Below are positions 1-5,301 of a DNA stretch of 5,301 nt, in pieces. The stretch is from Alphaproteobacteria bacterium. Lineage in GTDB: Bacteria; Pseudomonadota; Alphaproteobacteria; UBA8366. The position numbers and the translations under genes are program-made. The notes under the pieces were generated by a model. It saw only the letters and a list, made by a program, of their open reading frames with translations, did not search any database and was not told the origin of the DNA. Position 1 is the first letter of the stretch, and the number at the start of each line of letters is the position of its first letter. The stretch is from positions 1-5,301 of the forward strand of contig JABJCS010000811.1 of the NCBI GenBank assembly GCA_018665505.1, in the 5' to 3' direction.

Positions 1-584
1 AAACAATTGAAATTGCAATGAATTTGGGCATTGACCCACGTCATTCCGATCAGCAAGTGCGCGGTGTTGTGCAATTGCCGCACGGAACCGGTAAGTCGAT
101 GCGGGTTGCGGTTTTCGCCAAGGACGCGAAGGCCGAAGACGCCAAGAATGCAGGCGCGGATATCGTCGGCGCCGAAGATCTGGCGGAGAAGATTCAAGCC
201 GGCGAAATCGAATTTGATCGCTGTATCGCAACCCCCGATATGATGGCTGTTGTCGGCCGCTTGGGTAAGGTCTTGGGACCCAAAGGTCTGATGCCGAACC
301 CGAAGCTTGGTACCGTTACGCAAGATGTCGCGACGGCCGTACAAGCGGCGAAGGGCGGGGAAGTACAGTTCCGCTGCGAGAAGGCGGGTATCGTGCATGC
401 CGGTGTCGGCAAGGCGAGTTTCGACGAGCAGGCCCTGGCCGAGAACGTGCGCGCATTTATCGGCGCGATCAGTAAGGCCAAGCCGACGGGCGTGAAGGGT
501 ACCTATATTATGAAAGCGTCCATCAGCTCGACGATGGGACCGGGTATCAAGTTGGATATGCCAAACGCGCTTGGTAACGACTAA
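1..584 (+). CDS. rplA: 50S ribosomal protein L1, 3' part (N-terminus cut by window edge)
   Basis: Ribosomal protein L1 binds 23S rRNA at the mobile L1 stalk near the E site and helps release deacylated tRNA. In many bacteria it also represses its own rplKA mRNA. The first complete codon is at 3, and 193 codons precede the TAA at 582-584. L1 is usually about 230-235 residues, so roughly 40 N-terminal residues lie upstream; the ATG at 18 is internal, not the start. Family hallmarks run in order: [15 protein letters not shown] near the left edge, [15 protein letters not shown], the conserved [15 protein letters not shown] (from 276), [21 protein letters not shown], and the C-terminal [24 protein letters not shown]. 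These match E. coli L1 in order and spacing without gaps. The next gene, rplJ, begins after a 257-nt structured leader. By synteny rplK should precede it. Nothing looks broken apart from the edge truncation. Confidence 0.97.
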   Translation, partial: TIEIAMNLGIDPRHSDQQVRGVVQLPHGTGKSMRVAVFAKDAKAEDAKNAGADIVGAEDLAEKIQAGEIEFDRCIATPDMMAVVGRLGKVLGPKGLMPNPKLGTVTQDVATAVQAAKGGEVQFRCEKAGIVHAGVGKASFDEQALAENVRAFIGAISKAKPTGVKGTYIMKASISSTMGPGIKLDMPNALGND

Positions 585-590
585 GGAATT

Positions 591-617
591 TCGTCGCCGG
601 GTTTTGCTCGGCGGCGG
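591..617 (+). promoter_or_regulatory. Alternative GC-rich stem at start of rplJ leader
   Basis: Positions 591-599 (TCGTCGCCG) pair with 609-617 (CGGCGGCGG). That is nine consecutive pairs, three of them G-U, with a nine-base loop. It shares bases 607-617 with the outer part of the 607-657 hairpin, so the full versions of both cannot form together. It may simply be a transient fold during transcription. Confidence 0.4.
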
Positions 618-657
618 ATGGCGGAAGCCTTTCGGGGTTTCCGTTGTTCTGTCCGAG
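607..657 (+). promoter_or_regulatory. Long hairpin with UUCG loop in rplJ leader
   Basis: The core is a nine-pair stem, 621-629 with 636-644 (two G-U pairs), topped by a U-G pair (630/635) and a TTCG tetraloop at 631-634. It extends through G-U-rich pairs 616-620 with 645-649, then a small internal loop, to a five-pair base CTCGG (607-611) with CCGAG (653-657). There is no T-run after it, so an intrinsic terminator of the rplKA transcript is less likely than a leader element. Its base competes with an alternative stem, 591-599 with 609-617. Confidence 0.6.
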
Positions 658-663
658 ATTGCG

Positions 664-686
664 GGTGTGTCCTTTCGGGGACGCCT
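664..686 (+). promoter_or_regulatory. Second UUCG hairpin in rplJ leader
   Basis: Pairs 667-672 with 679-684 (one G-U) are capped by a U-G pair (673/678) and a TTCG loop at 674-677. Two more pairs (665/685 and 664/686) follow beyond a one-base bulge at 666. Its apex is the same ten bases, CCTTTCGGGG, as in the preceding hairpin (628-637 versus 671-680). No T-run follows. Confidence 0.6.
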
Positions 687-713
687 AAACGGGAAACCGG
701 CCGGCATGAGGCA

Positions 714-761
714 GAGGGGAAGACCGAATTCAGTGGGCATATGCCCGTTGGTTTGAACCTC
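714..761 (+). promoter_or_regulatory. Imperfect stem-loop with purine internal loop, candidate L10 binding site
   Basis: The parts, from base to tip, are: GAGG (714-717) with CCTC (758-761); a symmetric purine loop GGA (718-720) facing GAA (755-757) that could form stacked G-A pairs; seven pairs, 721-727 with 748-754 (two G-U); a six-base one-sided bulge ATTCAG (728-733); and a tip in which 734-738 pairs with 743-747 around an ATAT loop, inside the perfect palindrome GGGCATATGCCC (735-746). L10 leaders studied elsewhere are recognised through bent, bulged helices, so this is the best candidate here. The protein contact is inferred only. Confidence 0.5.
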
Positions 762-782
762 GCGGACAGTTGAACCGGATGC

Positions 783-825
783 GGTTGAGACGGCAATGCC
801 GAGGATATCGCGTCCATGTGCAACC
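783..825 (+). promoter_or_regulatory. Branched fold immediately upstream of rplJ ribosome binding site
   Basis: GGTTG (783-787) pairs with CAACC (821-825), enclosing two small hairpins: CGGC/GCCG (791-794 with 798-801) and GGA/TCC (803-805 with 813-815). It ends five bases before the GGAG ribosome binding site. A competing five-pair hairpin, AACCG (773-777) with CGGTT (782-786), uses the same left arm. Such alternatives could change access to the rplJ start, but the stems are short and this is tentative. Confidence 0.35.
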
Positions 826-830
826 AAAGT

Positions 831-834
831 GGAG
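831..834 (+). promoter_or_regulatory. Ribosome binding site of rplJ, decides the GTG start
   Basis: GGAG lies seven bases before the GTG at 842. It supports that codon over the in-frame TTG at 770, which would add 24 residues that do not look like L10. Confidence 0.75.
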
Positions 835-841
835 ACGATCA

Positions 842-1357
842 GTGGACCGATCAAAAAAGGAAGCCCTGGTCGCCGAACTGCATCAGGACTTCGAGGAAAA
901 CAATCTCATCGTTGTGACCCATCAATCGGGTTTGACGGTGGCGGAAGTTACCGAACTCCGAAGCAAAATGCGCGAGGCCGGTTGTAAATTTAAGGTTACG
1001 AAAAACCGGTTAGCAAAAATTGCTATCAAGGAGACGAAGTTCGAAGCATTGGAAGATGCGTTCACGGGGCCGACGGCGATAGCCATCTCGAAGGACCCGG
1101 TAGCAGCTGCAAGAATTGCGGTTGAGTTCGCGAAAGAGAACGAAAAGCTGACGATCGTCGGCGGCGCTCTCGACTCGGACATGCTGGACGTAGCTGGTGT
1201 GAATACGCTCGCAAGACTGCCGTCGCTGGACGCGCTTAGAGGGAAGATCGTTGGTCTCCTCCAAGCTCCGGCGACCAAGGTGGCGGGTATACTCCAGGCA
1301 CCGGCGGGGCAACTCGCCAGGGTCATGGGGGCTCATGCCGCCAACGGCGGAGAGTGA
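842..1357 (+). CDS. rplJ: 50S ribosomal protein L10 (stalk base)
   Basis: L10 anchors the L12 dimers to the GTPase-associated centre of 23S rRNA together with L11. With L12 bound, it is the usual repressor of its own operon. The protein is 171 residues, within the family's normal range. The GTG start is chosen because GGAG sits seven bases upstream and the protein then begins DRSKKEALVAEL, as L10 should. The N-terminal RNA-binding domain shows LTVAEVTELRSKMREAG, KVTKNRLAKIA (residues 51-61) and FTGPTAIA (74-81). The C-terminal helix carries three successive 11-residue units: LDALRGKIVGL (129-139), LQAPATKVAGI (140-150) and LQAPAGQLARV (151-161). In this family that helix binds the L12 dimers, one per segment. 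It is about nine or ten residues longer than in E. coli, so three dimers are likely. The gene ends in TGA, 53 bases before rplL, and the two are surely co-transcribed. Confidence 0.97.
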   Translation: MDRSKKEALVAELHQDFEENNLIVVTHQSGLTVAEVTELRSKMREAGCKFKVTKNRLAKIAIKETKFEALEDAFTGPTAIAISKDPVAAARIAVEFAKENEKLTIVGGALDSDMLDVAGVNTLARLPSLDALRGKIVGLLQAPATKVAGILQAPAGQLARVMGAHAANGGE

Positions 1358-1395
1358 TGCAGATTGGGTTGATCCAGTCTTTATAGGTTCGAACT

Positions 1396-1400
1396 AGGAG
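1396..1400 (+). promoter_or_regulatory. Ribosome binding site of rplL
   Basis: AGGAG lies ten bases before the ATG at 1411 and only four before an in-frame GTG at 1405. The ATG gives the conserved MADLEKI beginning, so it is preferred. Strong initiation fits the need for several L12 copies per L10. Confidence 0.75.
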
Positions 1401-1410
1401 AAACGTGAAA

Positions 1411-1779
1411 ATGGCTGATTTGGAAAAAATCGCTGAAGACCTTTCGGCGCTCACCGTCATCGAGGCGGCCGAGCTCTCGAAAATGCTTGAGGAAAAATGG
1501 GGCGTTTCCGCAGCGGTACCAGTTGCCGCAGCAGCGGCGGCACCGGTTGCCGAGGCGGCGGAGGTCAAAGATTCCTTCACCGTCATGCTGACCGCCTTTG
1601 GTGAAAAGAAGATCAATGTCATCAAGGAAGTGCGTGCGATCACCGGTCTTGGCCTGAAAGAGGCGAAGGACTTGGTGGAAGGTGCGCCGAAGGCCGTCAA
1701 GGAAGACGTCGCGAAGAGTGAAGCCGAGGAAATTAAAGGTAAGCTGGAAGAAGCCGGCGCCTCGGTTGAGCTCACGTAG
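1411..1779 (+). CDS. rplL: 50S ribosomal protein L7/L12
   Basis: L12 is the multi-copy acidic stalk protein that recruits and activates EF-G, EF-Tu, IF2 and RF3 on the ribosome. The product is 122 residues, typical for the family, with all three parts visible. The N-terminal dimerisation and L10-binding helices are at about 1-33 ([20 protein letters not shown]). A flexible Ala/Pro/Val hinge follows at about 34-52, including six alanines in a row at 39-44. The C-terminal factor-binding domain is at 53-122, with the conserved IKEVR (71-75) and TGLGLKEAK (78-86). An in-frame GTG six bases upstream would add Met-Lys but sits too close to the ribosome binding site. The gene stops with TAG, and rpoB follows after a 114-base spacer with a strong hairpin. 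It is probably read from the same message as rplJ and translationally coupled to it, as in E. coli; the coupling is inferred. Confidence 0.98.
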   Translation: MADLEKIAEDLSALTVIEAAELSKMLEEKWGVSAAVPVAAAAAAPVAEAAEVKDSFTVMLTAFGEKKINVIKEVRAITGLGLKEAKDLVEGAPKAVKEDVAKSEAEEIKGKLEEAGASVELT

Positions 1780-1802
1780 TCGACAAAGAAGTTACCGCTG
1801 GC

Positions 1803-1828
1803 GAGGGGTGCATTTCGATGCGCCCCTC
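1803..1828 (+). promoter_or_regulatory. Strong hairpin between rplL and rpoB, candidate attenuator or processing site
   Basis: Eleven uninterrupted pairs, 1803-1813 with 1818-1828 (one G-U), enclose a TTCG loop at 1814-1817. It begins 23 bases after the rplL stop. No T-run follows (the next bases are CCGGTGTC), so it is not a full intrinsic terminator. In E. coli the rplL-rpoB gap holds a partial attenuator and an RNase III cleavage hairpin that lower polymerase output relative to ribosomal proteins; this hairpin sits in the equivalent place. It could equally protect the 3' end of the processed rplJL message. Confidence 0.7.
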
Positions 1829-1843
1829 CCGGTGTCTCTACCA

Positions 1844-1865
1844 AGGCGGCGATCATCGGTCGCCT
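1844..1865 (+). promoter_or_regulatory. Second spacer hairpin upstream of rpoB
   Basis: AGGCGG (1844-1849) pairs with TCGCCT (1860-1865, one G-U). After a one-base bulge at 1859, CGA (1850-1852) pairs with TCG (1856-1858) around a three-base loop. It ends 28 bases before the rpoB start, clear of the ribosome binding site. With the preceding hairpin it makes a tandem structured spacer. Confidence 0.4.
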
Positions 1866-1882
1866 GCTGTGCGTAAATTACT

Positions 1883-1886
1883 GAGG
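1883..1886 (+). promoter_or_regulatory. Ribosome binding site of rpoB
   Basis: GAGG lies seven bases before the ATG at 1894, which gives the expected beginning [16 protein letters not shown]. Confidence 0.7.
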
Positions 1887-1893
1887 TTTTAAC

Positions 1894-4800
1894 ATGACCA
1901 AGTCGTTCACGGGTCGTAAGCGCATTCGGAAAACATTCGGACGGATCGGCGAAGTTGCGCCGATGCCGAACCTGATCGAGGTGCAAAAAAGCTCCTACGA
2001 TCGGTTCTTGCAGACTGGCGTCTTGGCGCCGGATCGTGCCGATTCTGGATTGCAAGAGGCGTTCAAGACGGTGTTCCCGATTTCCGATTTTTCGGGACGG
2101 GCGCAGCTGGAGTTCGTCAAATACGAGCTTGAAAATCCGAAGTACGACGTCGAGGAGTGCCAACAGCGGGGTATGACCTATGCCGCGCCGTTAAAGGTCA
2201 CCCTGCGACTGGTTGTGTGGGATATCGATGAGGACACGGGCCCCCGCTCGATCCGCGATATTAAAGAGCAAGATGTCTACATGGGCGATATGCCCTTGAT
2301 GACCGGCAACGGCACGTTTGTCGTGAACGGAACCGAGCGCGTGATTGTCAGTCAAATGCATCGCTCGCCGGGTGTGTTCTTCGATCACGATAAGGGCAAG
2401 ACGCATTCATCCGGTAAATATTTGTTTGCCGCGCGCGTCATTCCGTATCGCGGCTCCTGGCTCGATTTTGAATTCGACGCCAAGGATCTCGTGTTCGTGC
2501 GTATCGATCGCCGCCGCAAATTACCGGCGACGACGCTTCTGTTGGCGCTCGACAGCATGGAGACAGCCGCGAAGCGCGCAGAATTAGCGGCGAAAGGCGA
2601 AGTCCTCGATCCGGCGAGCGCGGAAGGCATGTCGAAGGAAGAGGTCTTGGCCTATTTCTACGACACGGTCACCTACGCAGAGCACAAAAAGGGTTGGCAG
2701 GCTCCGTTCGATCCCGAGGCTTACCGTGGGGTGACCCTCGAACAGGATATGATCAACGCCAAGAACGGCAACGTGGTCGCCGAGGCGGGCACCAAGATGA
2801 CACCGCGTCAATGCCGCAAGCTCAGCGAGAGCGGCCTGACCGAAATCGTCGTCCCGTTAGAAGATATGCTCGGCCGTTATGTCGCGTGCGATCTCATCAA
2901 CGAGACTACCGGCGAAGTTATCGCGGAAGCTGGCGATGAGTTAACCGAGGAGATGTTCGAGCTCTTCGGCGACGTGAAAGTGACGGAGATCCCGACACTG
3001 GCCATCGATCATAACAATGTTGGCGCTTATATCCGCAATACGCTGGCCACCGACAAAAACCTTGGCCGCGAAGACGCCTTGATCGACATCTACCGGGTTA
3101 TGCGCCCGGGCGAGCCGCCGACCCTTGAGACGGCGGAAGCAATGTTCAAGAGTCTCTTCTTCGACTCGGAACGCTACGATCTCTCCGCTGTCGGTCGCGT
3201 GAAGATGAACTCGCGTCTAGATCAGACGACGGATGATCAAATGCGGGTGCTGCGCAAGGAGGACGTCCTCAAGATCGTCAAGATCATGGTCGACCTGAAA
3301 GACGGCCGTGGCGAGATCGACGATATCGATCACCTCGGCAATCGTCGGGTAAGGTCCGTTGGCGAGTTGCTGGAAAACCAATACCGTATTGGTTTGCTGC
3401 GCATGGAGCGTGCCATCCGCGAACGGATGAGCACTGTAGATATTGACAGCGTCATGCCACATGATCTGATCAATGCGAAGCCGGCCGCGGCCGCCGTTCG
3501 CGAATTCTTCGGCTCATCGCAGCTGTCTCAGTTTATGGATCAAACCAACCCGTTGAGCGAAATCACGCATAAGCGCCGTCTTTCGGCGCTTGGGCCGGGC
3601 GGCCTTACACGTGAGCGTGCAGGCTTTGAGGTGCGTGACGTGCACCCAACGCATTATGGCCGGATTTGCCCGATCGAGACGCCTGAAGGGCCGAATATCG
3701 GACTGATTAACAGTCTGGCGACATTCTCGCGGGTCAACCAATACGGCTTCATCGAAACACCGTACCGCAAGGTCGAAGGCGGGAAGGTGACCGAAGAGAT
3801 CTCCTATATGTCGGCGATGGAGGAAGGTCGGTATCGCATCGCGCAGGCGAATGCTGTGATGGATGCCAAAGGCAAGTTGACCGAGGAATTGGTGACCGTA
3901 CGCTGTGGCGGAGAGTATGAAGTCGCGCGTCCGGAAGACGTCGAACTCATGGATGTCTCGCCAAAACAGATAGTCTCTGTGGCGGCTGCGCTTATTCCGT
4001 TCTTGGAAAACGATGATGCTAACCGCGCGCTCATGGGTTCGAACATGCAACGCCAAGCAGTGCCGCTGCTGGTCGCGGAAGCGCCGTTCGTCGGCACTGG
4101 CATGGAAGAACGCGTCGCGCGTGATTCCGGTGCCGCCATCGTTGCGCGGCGCTCGGGTATTGTCGATCAGGTCGATGCGACCCGTGTTGTCATCCGTGCG
4201 ACGGAAGATACGGCAGCCGAAGTTTCCGGTGTCGATATTTACAACCTTCTGAAGTTCCAACGCTCAAACCAAAACACCTGCATCAACCAACGCCCGTTGG
4301 TGAGGGTTGGTGAAGAGGTTGCGGGCGGCGATATCATCGCCGATGGACCTTCGACGGAACTCGGTGAATTGGCGCTTGGCCGCAATGTGCTGGTCGCGTT
4401 CATGCCGTGGAACGGATACAACTTCGAAGATTCAATCCTGATGTCCGAGCGTATCGTGCGTGAGGATGTTTTCACCTCGATCCACATCGAGGAATTCGAA
4501 GTGATGGCCCGCGATACCAAGTTGGGCCAGGAAGAAATCACCCGTGATATTCCAAATGTCGGTGAAGAAGCGCTGAAGGATTTGGATGAGGCGGGCATCG
4601 TCTACATCGGTGCGGAAGTAAATCCGGGCGATATTCTTGTCGGTAAGGTGACGCCGAAGGGTGAATCTCCGATGACGCCGGAAGAAAAACTTCTCCGCGC
4701 GATCTTCGGTGAAAAGGCCTCGGATGTTCGCGATACCTCGCTCAAGGTTCCGCCTGGGGTCGAGGGCACGGTCGTTGAAGTCCGCGTCTTCTCGCGCCGC

Positions 4801-5301
4801 GGCGTTGAGAAAGATGAACGCGCCTTGGCGATTGAACGGTCTGAGATCGAGCGTCTCGCGAAGGATCGGGACGATGAGAAATCGATCCTCGAAGGCTCTT
4901 ACAATGAGCGTTTGAAGGACCGATTATTAAACCAAACGGTCGCCGGCGGTCCGAAAGGTATTGCCGAAGGTAAGCGCGTGACAGACGGCATTCTCGCTGA
5001 ATTCACACCAGGGCAATGGCGTCAGATTGTCGTCAAGAACGCTGGCGTGAATGACGAGTTGGAAGCCTTGAAGGGGCAGTACGACAATTCCGTCGATGAA
5101 CTGCAACGCCGCTTTGAAGACAAGGTCGAGAAGCTGCAACGCGGGGACGAGTTGCCTCCGGGCGTGATGAAAATGGTCAAAGTTTTCGTGGCGACGAAGC
5201 GCAAGTTGCAACCCGGCGATAAGATGGCGGGACGTCACGGCAATAAAGGCGTGATCTCGAACATCGTGCCGGTTGAGGATATGCCCTATCTGGACGACGG
5301 T
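1894..5301 (+). CDS. rpoB: DNA-directed RNA polymerase subunit beta, 5' part (cut by right edge)
   Basis: Beta forms one side of the RNA polymerase cleft and part of the active site, with beta-prime, alpha and omega. The frame is open from the ATG at 1894 to the edge, giving 1136 residues; alphaproteobacterial beta is about 1350-1400, so roughly 220-260 C-terminal residues are missing. I translated it throughout and found it colinear with E. coli beta, with no frameshift or stop. Landmarks: [15 protein letters not shown] in the lobe; an insertion-like segment at about 225-350; the rifampicin region at about 540-566 ([27 protein letters not shown] is split around Asp549, His559 and Ser564, the drug-sensitive residues at E. 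coli 516, 526 and 531); [24 protein letters not shown] with Glu845-Asp846; the flap with [13 protein letters not shown]; a second insertion-like segment at about 975-1085; and [13 protein letters not shown] with Lys1110 and Lys1118, equivalent to the active-centre Lys1065 and Lys1073. By synteny rpoC should follow. Confidence 0.99.
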   Translation, partial: MTKSFTGRKRIRKTFGRIGEVAPMPNLIEVQKSSYDRFLQTGVLAPDRADSGLQEAFKTVFPISDFSGRAQLEFVKYELENPKYDVEECQQRGMTYAAPLKVTLRLVVWDIDEDTGPRSIRDIKEQDVYMGDMPLMTGNGTFVVNGTERVIVSQMHRSPGVFFDHDKGKTHSSGKYLFAARVIPYRGSWLDFEFDAKDLVFVRIDRRRKLPATTLLLALDSMETAAKRAELAAKGEVLDPASAEGMSKEEVLAYFYDTVTYAEHKKGWQAPFDPEAYRGVTLEQDMINAKNGNVVAEAGTKMTPRQCRKLSESGLTEIVVPLEDMLGRYVACDLINETTGEVIAEAGDELTEEMFELFGDVKVTEIPTLAIDHNNVGAYIRNTLATDKNLGREDALIDIYRVMRPGEPPTLETAEAMFKSLFFDSERYDLSAVGRVKMNSRLDQTTDDQMRVLRKEDVLKIVKIMVDLKDGRGEIDDIDHLGNRRVRSVGELLENQYRIGLLRMERAIRERMSTVDIDSVMPHDLINAKPAAAAVREFFGSSQLSQFMDQTNPLSEITHKRRLSALGPGGLTRERAGFEVRDVHPTHYGRICPIETPEGPNIGLINSLATFSRVNQYGFIETPYRKVEGGKVTEEISYMSAMEEGRYRIAQANAVMDAKGKLTEELVTVRCGGEYEVARPEDVELMDVSPKQIVSVAAALIPFLENDDANRALMGSNMQRQAVPLLVAEAPFVGTGMEERVARDSGAAIVARRSGIVDQVDATRVVIRATEDTAAEVSGVDIYNLLKFQRSNQNTCINQRPLVRVGEEVAGGDIIADGPSTELGELALGRNVLVAFMPWNGYNFEDSILMSERIVREDVFTSIHIEEFEVMARDTKLGQEEITRDIPNVGEEALKDLDEAGIVYIGAEVNPGDILVGKVTPKGESPMTPEEKLLRAIFGEKASDVRDTSLKVPPGVEGTVVEVRVFSRRGVEKDERALAIERSEIERLAKDRDDEKSILEGSYNERLKDRLLNQTVAGGPKGIAEGKRVTDGILAEFTPGQWRQIVVKNAGVNDELEALKGQYDNSVDELQRRFEDKVEKLQRGDELPPGVMKMVKVFVATKRKLQPGDKMAGRHGNKGVISNIVPVEDMPYLDDG

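Larger units (their letters stand above)
585..841 (+). promoter_or_regulatory. rplJ leader: structured untranslated region, candidate L10-L12 autoregulatory element
   Basis: This 257-nt stretch between rplA and rplJ holds no plausible gene; the short open frames in it have no ribosome binding site or recognisable protein. It is dense in inverted repeats, listed separately: an early stem at 591-617, a long UUCG hairpin at 607-657, a second UUCG hairpin at 664-686, a small GAAA-capped stem at 690-699, an imperfect stem-loop at 714-761, and a branched fold at 783-825 just before the ribosome binding site. In E. coli and in Firmicutes the rplJ leader is bound by the L10-L12 complex, which represses translation of rplJ and rplL. 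Position and structure suggest the same role here. Binding itself is inference. I saw no convincing sigma-70 promoter in it, though one may exist. Confidence 0.7.

Noticed and set aside
621..650. Intrinsic terminator after rplA
   Set aside because: The hairpin is good but is followed by TGTTCTGTCC, not a T-run, and expression must continue into or start within the leader.
571..823. Small open frames on both strands in the rplA-rplJ gap
   Set aside because: They have no ribosome binding sites or recognisable products, and the region is better explained as a structured leader.
770..841. N-terminal extension of L10 from a TTG codon at 770
   Set aside because: The extra 24 residues are Arg-rich and unlike L10, there is no good ribosome binding site before 770, and GGAG sits at the right distance from the GTG at 842.
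585..841. A sigma-70 promoter for rplJ in the leader
   Set aside because: I could not find a -35/-10 pair of convincing sequence and spacing; one may lie here or within rplA but the sequence alone does not support it.
1386..1395. GGTTCGAACT resembling a tRNA T-arm
   Set aside because: No acceptor, D-arm or anticodon arm surrounds it; the palindrome GTTCGAAC is likely chance.
1405..1410. GTG start for rplL giving an extra Met-Lys
   Set aside because: It is only four bases from AGGAG, while the ATG at 1411 gives the conserved MADLEKI beginning.
1323..1856. 177-codon minus-strand frame over rplL and the spacer
   Set aside because: It is the antisense of the highly conserved rplL; its Ala/Ser-rich translation is a mirror of rplL codon use.
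3514..4260. 248-codon open frame on the minus strand inside rpoB
   Set aside because: It lies wholly opposite conserved rpoB codons, has no recognisable family or ribosome binding site, and is explained by the codon bias of the + strand gene.

Overview
The window is a piece of the classic bacterial rplKAJL-rpoBC (beta operon) ribosomal protein/RNA polymerase cluster, all on the + strand. The order is the 3' part of rplA (L1), a 257-nt leader, rplJ (L10), rplL (L7/L12), a 114-nt spacer, and the first 1136 codons of rpoB (RNA polymerase beta), which runs off the right edge. By known synteny, rplK would lie upstream and rpoC downstream. The organism looks like an alphaproteobacterium, perhaps Rhodospirillales-like. 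This rests on the character of the L12 N-terminus (MADLEKI, ..EKWGVSAA..), the start of beta ([18 protein letters not shown]) and moderately high GC. I judged it from remembered families, not from a search, so the order-level guess is soft.

Region by region: 1-584 is rplA, lacking roughly its first 40 codons. Positions 585-841 have no credible gene but are rich in RNA secondary structure. They hold two UUCG-capped hairpins sharing the same ten-base apex, a long imperfect stem-loop with a purine-rich internal loop, and a small branched structure just before the rplJ ribosome binding site. This is where an L10-(L12)n autoregulatory leader is expected. Positions 842-1357 are rplJ with a GTG start. 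Positions 1411-1779 are rplL. Positions 1780-1893 carry a strong 11-bp UUCG hairpin and a second weaker hairpin before rpoB, where enterobacteria have an attenuator and an RNase III site. From 1894 to the edge is rpoB, with its frame open throughout.

The genes form one functional unit. L10 and L12 build the ribosomal stalk that recruits translational GTPases, L1 builds the opposite stalk, and beta is the catalytic partner of beta-prime in RNA polymerase. In well-studied relatives the L10-L12 complex represses its own mRNA through the rplJ leader, and L1 represses rplKA. The spacer hairpin would let ribosomal protein output exceed polymerase output.

I found no undescribed system, mobile element, CRISPR array or RNA gene. 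The parts worth a second look are the rplJ leader, the rplL-rpoB spacer hairpins, and a threefold 11-residue repeat in the L10 C-terminal helix that predicts three L12 dimers per stalk.
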